Part shown: one piece after another, positions 54,228 through 64,000 of the stretch
Numbering within the stretch: position 1 is the first letter of the stretch
Layout of the letters: each line of letters begins with the position of its first letter
From: Anisus vortex
Lineage: Eukaryota; Mollusca; Gastropoda; Planorbidae
DNA length: 64,000 nucleotides
NCBI GenBank assembly: GCA_949126835.1
Contig: OX421495.1
Location: forward strand, 6,278,011 to 6,342,010
Reading direction: 5' to 3'
The notes under the pieces: generated by a model
What the model was told of the DNA's origin: nothing
Seen by the model: only the letters and a program-made list of their open reading frames with translations
Databases searched by the model: none
Translations under genes and position numbers: made by a program

Positions 54228-54512
54228 TACGTGGCTCCATGGCCGAGCGACAGCGCCATCGGCTGTCGTACCGAATGTCCTGGGTTCGAATCCTGGTGAA
54301 TCATGGTGAATCCTTTGTTCCGGGCTCTGGAGGGTGTCTCTGAGTCTACCCAGCTTTGACGGGTACGTGAGACATTAGTATAGGTAAATTAAAGTCGGCT
54401 GGGCAATGTGCTGGCCTCACAATCCCCTAGTGCGCCGAGGCCAAAGAAACTGGTGAACGCTGCTTCACCGGACTTATGGATCAATTTAGTTCGACGGGCT
54501 ACTTTATTTTAG
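54228..54512 (+). mobile_element. tRNA-derived SINE, plus strand
   Basis: Head TGGCTCCATGGCCGAGCGAC (A-box) and GGTTCGAATCCTGG (B-box), body GGGCAATGTGCTGGCCTCAC, end TTAGTTCGACGGGCTACTTT. Full length. Confidence 0.88.
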
Positions 54513-55140
54513 GCTAATTTTTGTTTACTTATCGTTGTCAGTCCTCGGAAATTACGTAACGGGTTGTGCTCATGAACTTTTTAGAAGAAAGGTTTCCATG
54601 ATGTTTAAGATAATCATGGCTTCACTATATATGATTGATCAAATGATACGATATGAAGAGATATAGCGACGTACTAGAAGAGTGGAAAATGTGTGTTTAA
54701 TGTTCGACACGTTTTCTGTCCTTGATAATGTCCGGTGATGGCCGATAAAGAGTCCAAGGTGAAACACCCAAATGGTTTTTTAAAACCCCGTCTTAGTATT
54801 GTTGATGTAAATGGACTCAACTGATCTCCCTTTGTGAAATACAGAACATAAAGCCCAGCCTTTTTGTCTTTCTTTAATGTGTTTTTAACGAACATAGAGC
54901 CGCGACTGTGACTACCTGTGCGTGTCTATGTACATGTGTTTGTGTATTTATATGAGTGTTCAAATAGGTCTATATATGAGTGTTAATGTGTGTGTATATG
55001 TGTGTATGTGTGTGAATATGTATGTATGTGTGTATGGTTGTGTGCGACTACAATGTGTGTACGTGTGTTTTCGTATTCGTGTCTGTGTATTTGTATGCAT
55101 GTGTATGTGTCTGCACGTATCTAATTAAACACAACGTCTA
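54513..55140. other. Unassigned DNA with GT-rich tract
   Basis: 54920-55120 is an imperfect TGTGTATG-rich tract. No gene. Confidence 0.6.
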
Positions 55141-55520
55141 CAGTTAAACCAATCAGGCATATATTTCAATAAGTTCTAACTGTTTATTATTCATTTATTC
55201 CCATTTAGCTAATTGAAGCAAATAATGTTCTTATGTAATTATCCAACGAATGCCAGGATAAAAAGGGCACATTGGCTTAAAGGTTATGCCCGGACGATTG
55301 CATTATTTCGTGATGCTGCCCTCGGATATCCTTCCCTCAAATATTGCCATCTCTACGGCAGACGGTTATCCGGAGGTATAGATATCCATAAATTGGCCAG
55401 CCTAAACCGGCGGCATAATATCGAGCGGACTACAAGCTAATTACCGACCGTGAACTGAGCACCGTCCAATTACACCCGGCCTATCTTTCTATGAATATGG
55501 CATTATTTAAACGGGACATT
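55141..55520. other. Low-repeat, balanced-composition block
   Basis: It has no simple repeats and no known element, near-even base content, and contains TAGCTAATTGAAGC, GTAATTA and GCTAATTAC motifs resembling homeodomain sites. A 75-codon plus frame (55213-55440) shows no family. A conserved non-coding element is possible but only inferred. Confidence 0.3.
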
Positions 55521-55743
55521 AGAGTCGTTTCCCCTTGAATGGTTTCAACACTGTTTATTGGACGTATTCATTTGTAAATTATCTTTAAAAACAAAACAGG
55601 AATAAATTGTCTTCCCTTTGTAGTCTTTAGTCAGCCATGTTTAACTGACCTTAAAACTGAAAAACTGATGGACTAGTAGAAAAAACAGTAACCTAGTTGT
55701 TGTATTTTAACCATCTTGGTTAGGATAAATTTAGTACATAAAT

Positions 55744-55750
55744 ATATAAC

Positions 55751-55827
<77 letters not shown>
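55744..55827. repeat. (TA)n microsatellite
   Basis: About 41 TA units. Confidence 0.97.
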
Positions 55828-55830
<3 letters not shown>

Positions 55831-56216
55831 CCTATACATACACACACATAGAAATGCTATGGAATTCCTAATATCCACACAAAATTCCTAATATCCTTAC
55901 GTTTTCATAAGTATTACTAACGTAAACAAGGGAAATTGGCGCCAATTTAGAATGTTAGTTTTCATTTAATGGTTAGCTAACGTATGCAGAAGTTATTTAT
56001 GTGCCAATTAGGGGCGCCTTTTAAAAAGCTTTGGCGCTTGATTCCATCTCTATTTACGCTTATTGTTCACGCTATGCCACCTATAATATGGAACAATGTC
56101 GAAAATATATCCAACGGATAACAAATAACAACTCAGATACATTGACAATCAGCTCACATACTTTATTTTACATGTCAAGGCCTTGGTCCTTTGGTAAAGC
56201 AAGGTATAAATTTACC

Positions 56217-56545
56217 CAAACGCACCACACTTTGTCCCAAATGCATCACACTTTGTCCCAAATGCATCACACTTTGTCCCAAATGCACCACACTTTGTCC
56301 CAAACGCATCACACTTTGTCCCAAACGCACCACACTTTGTCCCAAACGCATCACACTTTGTCCCAAGTGCATCACACTTTGTCCCAAATGCACCATACCT
56401 TGTCCTAAATGCATCTCACTTTGTCCCAAATGCACCACACTTTGTCCCAAATGCACCACACTTTGTCCCAAATGCACCACACTTTGTCCTAAATGCACCA
56501 CACTTTGTCCCAAAATGTCACCCACTTTGTCCCAAGCTGCGAGTC
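56217..56545. repeat. 21-bp tandem repeat, about 15 copies
   Basis: Unit CACACTTTGTCCCAAATGCA + T. Variants ACGCAC, AAGTGC and TCCTAAAT occur. Open in several frames, but simply because of unit length. Confidence 0.96.
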
Positions 56546-57287
56546 TCAAAATGGCCACAGATTGTCCCTAATTTGCATAGTTGACTTAATGCGCACAAGT
56601 TCCTATTTGCTCACATACTGTCGTAAATATTTAATGCTTGTGTAAGTTGTATCATTAGATTCCGTTTCCGAAAGAAATAAAAAAGCGTTGCTATTTATAG
56701 ACCCTAATCACTAATCTATATATTCACAAGGAAAAGCTCGAATGTTGAAGAAATCGTCTAGTATCGTCGTAATCTTTGTATCGTTGTAAATAATGACTCT
56801 TACTTATTAAAGCTGTAATGCGTTTTAAATATAGAAATTAAATGATCGAATCCTTGGTTTCGACCATGGTATCGAGTCTGCAACCCGAGGTAGTCAATCG
56901 TTATTTTGTTTGTGCATGTCCTGTGATGAACGAGGATTACAGTGATTCAATGCAAACCTTCTTTTCAAAACGTATGAAAGACCACGTTACAAATGCGAGG
57001 CCTACAGGGAACCACCTGTAATAACCATTTATGGGAAATATGAAATGTCATTTATGATATTGGACGACCGGGGCGTTTTGTTTTTTGTTGTTGTTTTTGC
57101 CAAGAACCACGTTTATAAAATGTCAACGAAGTCGCATGCTATATGTCAAGGTCGGGTATTTGTTGTATGCTGCTGACGTGTTATATAACTATAATATACG
57201 TTAATATTTTATGATGTTCCTGTGTATTACATAACAGTGACTGTCGTGTACCGAGCTATATATAAGTGGGTAGAATCGTTATGTGGG
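56546..57287. other. Unassigned DNA
   Basis: No element recognised. Confidence 0.5.
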
Positions 57288-59676
57288 GTGGGCATTATAT
57301 AGGTGGGCATTACATAGGTGGGCATTACATAGGTGGGCATTATATAGGTGGGCATTATATAGGTGGGCATTATATAGGTGGGCATTATATAGGTGGGCAT
57401 TATATAGGTGGGCATTATATAGGTGGGCATTATATAGGTGGGCATTATATAGGTGGGCATTATATAGGTGGGCATTATAAAGGTGGGCATTATATAGGTG
57501 GGCATTATATAGGTGGGCATTATATAGGTGGGCATTATATAGGTGGGCATTATATAGGTGGGCATTATATAGGTGGGCATTATATAGGTGGGCATTATAT
57601 AGGTGGGCATTATATAGGTGGGCATTATATAGGTGGGCATTATATAGGTGGCATTATATAGGTGGGCATTATATAGGTGGGCATTATATAGGTGGGCATT
57701 ATATAGGTGGGCATTATATAGGTGGGCATTATATAGGTGGGCATTATATAGGTGGGCATTATATAGGTGGGCATTATATAGGTGGGCATTATATAGGTGG
57801 GCATTATATAGGTGGGCATTATATAGGTGGGCATTAAATAGGGCATTATATAGGTGGGCATTATATAGGTGGGCATTATATAGGTGGGCATTATATAGGT
57901 GGGCATTATATAGGTGGGCATTATATAGGTGGGCATTATATAGGTGGGCATTATATAGGTGGGCATTATATAGGTGGGCATTATATAGGTGGGCATTATA
58001 TAGGTGGGCATTATATAGGTGGGCATTATATAGGTGGGCATTATATAGGTGGGCATTATATAGGTGGGCATTATATAGGTGGGCATTATATAGGTGGGCA
58101 TTATATAGGTGGGCATTATATAGGTGGGCATTATATAGGTGGGCATTATATAGGTGGGCATTATATAGGTGGGCATTATATAGGTGGGCATTATATAGGT
58201 GGCATTATATAGGTGGGCATTATATAGGGCATTATATAGGTGGGCATTATATAGGTGGGCATTATATAGGTGGCATTATATAGGTGGGCATTATATAGGT
58301 GGGCATTATATAGGTGGGCATTATATAGGTGGCATTATATAGGTGGCATTATATAGGTGGCATTATATAGGTGGGCATTATATAGGTGGGCATTATATAG
58401 GTGGGCATTATATAGGTGGCATTATATAGGTGGGCATTATATAGGTGGCATTATATAGGTGGGCATTATATAGGTGGGCATTATATAGGTGGCATTATAT
58501 AGGTGGGCATTATATAGGTGGGCATTATATAGGTGGGCATTATATAGGTGGCATTATATAGGTGGGCATTATATAGGGCATTATATAGGTGGGCATTATA
58601 TAGGTGGGCATTATATAGGTGGGCATTATATAGGTGGGCATTATATAGGTGGGCATTATATAGGGCATTATATAGGGCATTATATAGGTGGGCATTATAT
58701 AGGTGGGCATTATATAGGTGGGCATTATATAGGTGGGCATTATATAGGTGGGCATTATATAGGGCATTATATAGGTGGGCATTATATAGGTGGGCATTAT
58801 ATAGGTGGCATTATATAGGTGGCATTATATAGGTGGCATTATATAGGTGGGCATTATATAGGTGGGCATTATATAGGTGGGCATTATATAGGTGGCATTA
58901 TATAGGTGGGCATTATATAGGTGGCATTATATAGGTGGGCATTATATAGGTGGGCATTATATAGGTGGCATTATATAGGTGGGCATTATATAGGTGGGCA
59001 TTATATAGGTGGCATTATATAGGTGGGCATTATATAGGTGGGCATTATATAGGTGGGCATTATATAGGTGGGCATTATATAGGTGGCATTATATAGGTGG
59101 GCATTATATAGGGCATTATATAGGTGGGCATTATATAGGTGGGCATTATATAGGTGGGCATTATATAGGTGGGCATTATATAGGTGGGCATTATATAGGT
59201 GGCATTATATAGGTGGGCATTATATAGGGCATTATATAGGTGGGCATTATATAGGTGGGCATTATATAGGTGGGCATTATATAGGTGGGCATTATATAGG
59301 TGGGCATTATATAGGGCATTATATAGGTGGGCATTATATAGGTGGGCATTATATAGGTGGGCATTATATAGGGCATTATATAGGGCATTATATAGGTGGG
59401 CATTATATAGGTGGGCATTATATAGGTGGGCATTATATAGGTGGGCATTATATAGGTGGGCATTATATAGGTGGGCATTATATAGGTGGGCATTATATAG
59501 GTGGGCATTATATAGGTGGGCATTATATAGGTGGGCATTATATAGGTGGGCATTATATAGGTGGGCATTATATAGGTGGGCATTATATAGGTGGGCATTA
59601 TATAGGTGGGCATTATATAGGTGGGCATTATATAGGTGGGCATTATATAGGTGGGCATTATATAGGTGGGCATTAC
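57288..59676. repeat. 2.4-kb array of a 15-bp TATA-containing unit
   Basis: Unit GGGCATTATATAGGT, about 160 copies. 57288-58200 is almost pure 15-mers; beyond it 14-bp (one G lost) and 12-bp (GGT lost) variants are mixed in. A segment with a fixed order of variants starting near 58326 recurs at 58802, so blocks of about 476 bp were duplicated. A SINE begins just after the right edge. Confidence 0.97.
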
Positions 59677-59696
59677 AACTCAACACACTCGTACAT

Positions 59697-59972
59697 AAGA
59701 GTAAGTAAAGTAAGTAAAGACCAAACTGATCATAAGGTGGTAAAGCAGCGTTCACCATTTTCTGTGGCCACGGCATACTAGGGGATGTGTGGCCAGCACA
59801 AGGCCCAGCCGCCTTTACTTTACCCAAACTAGTGTTAGGTACCCATCAGAGCTGGGTAGACTCAGAGGCACCCTCGATTCCCGGGAAAAATTCCTAGCCT
59901 GCACCAGGATTCTAGCCCAGAACCTTAGGATGGCCAGTCTAACGCGCTGCCGCTCGACCACCGTGCCCCCGT
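59697..59972 (-). mobile_element. tRNA-derived SINE
   Basis: Nearly complete. The minus-strand head has GGTGGTCGAGCGGCAGCGCG and a B-box with one change (GGGCTAGAATCC); body and GTAAGTAAAG tail are present. Confidence 0.88.
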
Positions 59973-60224
59973 TACATAAGAGTGCAGACATTGAAACGTA
60001 AGAATTAAAAAAAGCAGACGTGAAAATAAATTCAGGCGTGAACTTTTTTTTTTATAGGAATACCGTCATAAAAGTACGGAGCTTAACATATAGACGCGAA
60101 TAAACAGAGACTTGAAAAAAAAATAATTATAAGCGTAGAAATATAAATATAAAATATAAACATGAGAACATAGGAGGAAATAAACATAGAAATGCAAAAC
60201 AAATGTATCGGCCTATAGACATTA

Positions 60225-60430
60225 AAATACAGACATCCAAATACAGACATCCAAATACAGACATCCAAATACAGACATCCAAATATAGACATGCAAATAC
60301 GGACATCCAAATACAAACATTAAAATACAGACATCCAAAAACAGACATCCAGATACAGACATGCAAATACAGACATCCAAATATAGACATGCAAAAAAAG
60401 GCATCCAAACACAAACATTTTACAGACATC
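60225..60430. repeat. 14-bp tandem repeat, about 14 copies
   Basis: Unit ACAGACATCCAAAT with scattered changes. Confidence 0.93.
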
Positions 60431-60669
60431 AAGATACAAACACGACCAATTGATAAAAAAAAAAAAACGTATTCAATTCTCTGTTACTATAAATTACTCC
60501 AGATAAGACCACGCCATGTAGGTGTGTTCTGATTTTTTATGTTCTGTCTGGCATTTACCAAACGCTGTACGAAAATGTCATTTATTAAACACGAGAGTCG
60601 CATTGCCGAACATCATGCATCACTATCTAACACAATGGCATACTACACTCTTCCTTAAAGTGTCAGACA

Positions 60670-60770
60670 TTAGAGAGAGAGAGAGAGTGGATGGAGGGAG
60701 AGGGGGAGGGAGGGAGGGAGAGAGAAAGGGAGGGAGAGACAGGAGAGCGAGAATAGGGGGGGGGAACGGA
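60670..60770. repeat. GGGA/GAGA-rich tract
   Basis: Purine-only strand for most of about 90 bp. Confidence 0.85.
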
Positions 60771-60849
60771 CGAGGGGACCAGAGTGGACCGGTGGGTGTT
60801 TGGAAGTTCTTTGGCGTTATGAGTTACATTGTTAGAATATACTAAATTT

Positions 60850-61290
60850 AGTAGCTAAATATGGTGGCTAAAAATGTTGGCTAAATACGGAGGCTACATA
60901 TGGTGGCTACATATGGTGGCTAAATATGGTGGCCTAAATAAGGCGGCTAAATATGGTGGATAAATATGGTGGCTGAATATGGTGGCTAAATATGGAGGCT
61001 AAATATGGTGGCTAAATATGGTAGCTAAATATGGTGGCCTAAATAAGTTGGCCTAAATAAGGTGGCTAAATATGGTGGATAAATATGGAGGTTAAATATG
61101 GTGACCTAAAAAAGGTGGCTAAATAAGGTGGATAAATATGGTGGTTGAATACGGTGGCTAAACATGATGGCCAAATATGGTGGCCTAAATAAGTTGGCCT
61201 AAATAAGGTGGCTAAATATGGTGGATAAATATGGTGGTTAAATACGGTGGCTAAACATGATGGCCAAATATGGTGGCCTAAATAAGATGC
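60850..61290. repeat. 13-bp tandem repeat, about 33 copies
   Basis: Unit ATGGTGGCTAAAT. The segment GGCCTAAATAAGTTGGCCTA occurs near 61037 and again near 61182, so a block of about 145 bp is duplicated. Confidence 0.93.
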
Positions 61291-62027
61291 GGGAGAAACA
61301 AAGGATATAAAAGAAAATACTAAGACAAAATCGATGTCGATGATGTAGATATATTTTTTTAGTGGGAGTGATTTCCCCTGGCCGCTAGAAGGCGACACGT
61401 AGAACTAAACTGGCCTTGTCTGAGAAGATATGAAGCGAATTGAAATAAATAAGCAGATATCTCGAAATAAGCTCAATTTTGAATGTATAAGAAACTACAA
61501 TACTTTCATTTTTAAATATCAGATTTAATTGTCCCAATTTTAGTTTTCCAAGCTCCTTGTGTTTAGTTACCCTCCCTTCCCCCCCCCCATCCCCCCACAA
61601 ACAACAAAAAACAACAACACTACACAAACACACATTGAGTGTATCTTTTTTTAGCAATGCTATTTTAAAATCATAGTTCACTATTGCGACACCTAAACAG
61701 TCTACTGGTAAATAGATTTTTGGGTATCAGCTATAAGCACCAGGCATATATATATATATGCAAGCTAAATTGCTCGGGTTAAAATAAGACAGGCCTGTAT
61801 AAGCTACAGATAAAAATGTTATAAACTACAATGAACAGAAAGCTGTCAATCTAAAAATGAAAAAAATATTTTTTACTGAAGACTTTTAGGAAAGTAATTT
61901 AAACATAAATATTATAATTGCGTAAAAATAGGAAAGTCTTTTTATTTAGCTCGTAGATTTACAATGTTTTTTTTAAAACGTAATATTAATTGAAATACAT
62001 TTTTTTTTAGAAAAAAAGGTATAGACA
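61291..62027. other. Unassigned DNA
   Basis: C run near 61570-61590. No element recognised. Confidence 0.5.
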
Positions 62028-62468
62028 ATAGGTTCTCAACCTTTTTCGGCTCACCGCCCGCTTTTACAATTTTTTTCCTCTTACCGCACCCCCCCCCCCC
62101 ATCAAAACTCTTTTTTAGTATCCACTCCCCCCAGCCCCCTCTGGAAGTTAAAGGGTCAATATAGTTTCCGTAATTGTTTTTAGGCCGAGTACATTTTTTG
62201 TGTGCTTATTTATTTTCTTTATAGCAACTGAAAAGGAAACATAATTTAAGAATGAATAGATTAAAAAAAATTACCTAAAGAAGAGGCTTAAAAAAAATCA
62301 ATATTAATGTGAATCGTTTGCCTGGTGTGTTGCTAGTAGTTTGTCTAAGTAAATTATTTTAATCCTCTAATAATTAAATCTTGTTATGAATACCATAATG
62401 TTGAATGTATATAAAGAAATAATAATTAGTCAGTAATATTTGTTATATTACAAAACAGAACTTGTTGG
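62028..62468. mobile_element. hAT end fragments
   Basis: GGTTCTCAACCTTTTTCGGC is a Charlie-type hAT end. 62340-62460 matches the body of family copies A and B (TAATAATTAAATCTTGTTAT). Confidence 0.65.
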
Positions 62469-64000
62469 CAGTGGCGTACCGAGGGCTGGTGTCACCCGGT
62501 GCGGTAAACTTTAGGTGTCACCCCCACCCCCGCCCACGACTTTCACCATAGTTTTCGATACCTTAAAACAAGCCTACAGTTCAAATATGACAAAAACAAT
62601 AACAATATTAATTGAATATTAGAAAGTAAAAGCACTAAACAACTGAATCAACCGTACTGTTAGTTATTTTTACATTAAAAGTACTTTATTTAAAATGTAA
62701 TTTTCCTTTCCTGCTCTTCTAAACTTCAAACTTGCCAATCACTTCATCAAAATCTATATCATTCACATTATGCCTTTCAATCTATTAACATAGCCAGATC
62801 AGAAAGTCTTGATTGTCCCATAATGGAGCGTAAATAGCTTTTATAAGGTTTAGTTTTGAAAAGCTCCGTTCACATGAAGCCACATACACATATACCTTTA
62901 GAAATAATTGAAGCCTTATCGAGAGTGTTGGAAGAGATTCTATGAAGTCCCATTTAGCTATGAATCTATACATATCTAATACCGATCAGTCGAGGGATTT
63001 TTTATGTCAAAATCAGCTGCTTTTATGTGTCGTCTAAGCCGTGGTATTTCATCTTCAGATAGCTAGTCGTAGAAAGAGTTAATTTGGGAACGGACACCAA
63101 TAACTCTTCTTCACTTGCTGACAGTAGAATCTTTGGATGAACAGCCTCAAACATATCTGCAACTTCCTTAAACGCGGTTGATCTGATCTGGAGTTCAGAA
63201 TGAAAGCGATCAACACACTCTAGCATCTTCCTACTGCTTTCTTTTCACATAGAAATTACAGCATCTTTTAATTTTTCCCCTGCCATTCTCTTCTTGAATC
63301 TTAATCTTTTCTCTACCGAAATCCTATGTTCGTCTGATTTATAAGTACTTGTTCAATAGCTTACTCCACTAATTGACTCCGCTTTTCGTGGAAAAACAAT
63401 ATTAAGGCTTCTATCTTGGTCACCGCTTTATCAAGAGTTACGTCTTTAGTCTGCATGTACTGCTATGTAAGATTAACTTCTTCAAGTATATCAGCCCAAA
63501 GGTTAAGGTAGCAGATAAACGTGAAATCACAGACAGCATGTAAAAGTCCGTGTGCTGTACCAATTGTGTCCACATATTCACGAGGATCACATAAAGCTTC
63601 AGACGCCGTAATACATTTATCAAACTTATTTTTCACTCGTTTAACAGCAGCATGATGAGCGCTCCAAAGTGTCGTAGATAACCTTTTCAACGACACCCTA
63701 GTGTGTTCAGTTAAACATCCCATCAATGAGTGGAAGCAGCAAAGAAGGAAAACATTCTCTCAAGGGTACCAAAACATGTTATACATGAAGCATTTTCGGC
63801 AAAATATTGTTGACCACACAAGTTAAGGGACTGGCGCACACATCCATTAAAAATAGCTTTCTTGTTCTTTCTTTTTAAAATGGATTTTAGACATTGTGGC
63901 AGCATTGTCAAATCCTTGATCTCTGCACATCATTATATCAAGTCACTTTTAGATTTTTAAGAATGTCAGAACTGAGGTCGTCAGCTTTTTCCCCCCTTAG
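62469..64000 (-). pseudogene. hAT transposase relic (ZMYM1/DUF4371-like), runs off the window
   Basis: CAGTGGCGTACCGAGG at 62469 is the element's 3' terminus. Upstream on the minus strand are four broken pieces: KAIFNGCVRQSLNLCGQQYF (about 63860), FGTLERMFSFFAAS then RVSLKRLSTTLWSAHHAAVK (63780-63640), a middle block ending YLKMKYHGLDD (63030), and ASCERSFSKLNLIKAIY (62890), the dimerisation motif. Stops and shifts separate them, so it is dead. Catalytic residues before 63911 lie outside or are unreadable. Confidence 0.88.

Noticed and set aside
55213..55440. 75-codon frame as a gene
   Set aside because: No recognisable motif and no splice or promoter support; kept only as a possible non-coding block.
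57266..59827. Large coding frames in the 15-bp array
   Set aside because: Low-complexity repeats (MPTYI, HYIGG) open in several frames; no start context or domain.

Overview
The window looks like AT-rich nuclear DNA from a bilaterian invertebrate. A mollusc, probably a heterobranch gastropod, is my best guess from the repeat style, but nothing here fixes the species. There are no bacterial features.

The only host gene I can support lies on the minus strand. It is a class C G-protein-coupled receptor of the GPR158/GPR179 (metabotropic glycine receptor) type, in 13 small coding exons from 36931 down to a stop codon at 3084. All splice phases agree. The exons encode a Cache-like ligand domain, an EGF-like and cysteine-rich stalk, seven membrane helices and a short cytoplasmic tail (678 complete codons). 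The signal peptide and the start of the Cache domain are missing. They should lie above 36931, and I could not find them up to 64000.

Everything else is introns or upstream DNA filled with repeats: a family of tRNA-derived SINEs; 3' ends and reverse-transcriptase fragments of LINEs; several hAT families, including a decayed transposase at the right edge; MITEs; and one young, non-coding LTR element (19769-24669). The LTR element has near-identical 1.31-kb LTRs and a 5-bp target duplication, and it sits inside an older MITE. Insertions nested in other insertions are common.

The most unusual feature is a set of tandem arrays in the receptor introns that look like splice sites. A 26-bp array of about 63 copies starts exactly at the donor of the first visible exon, and most units carry the donor's GTGAGTC. 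A 38-bp array at the other end of the same intron repeats the next exon's acceptor and runs 13 bp into that exon. A 14-bp array just after another donor repeats GTTAGTATC, against the true GTAAGTATC. A 385-bp tandem duplication has copied the acceptor and first 34 bp of the TM3 exon. A 21-bp array after the TM7 exon stays open in frame if its intron is retained.

Right of 37000 come nested hAT copies, a 12-bp array (47.0-47.8 kb), a 2.4-kb array of a 15-bp unit carrying a TATATAA motif (57.3-59.7 kb), further short arrays, and the transposase relic.
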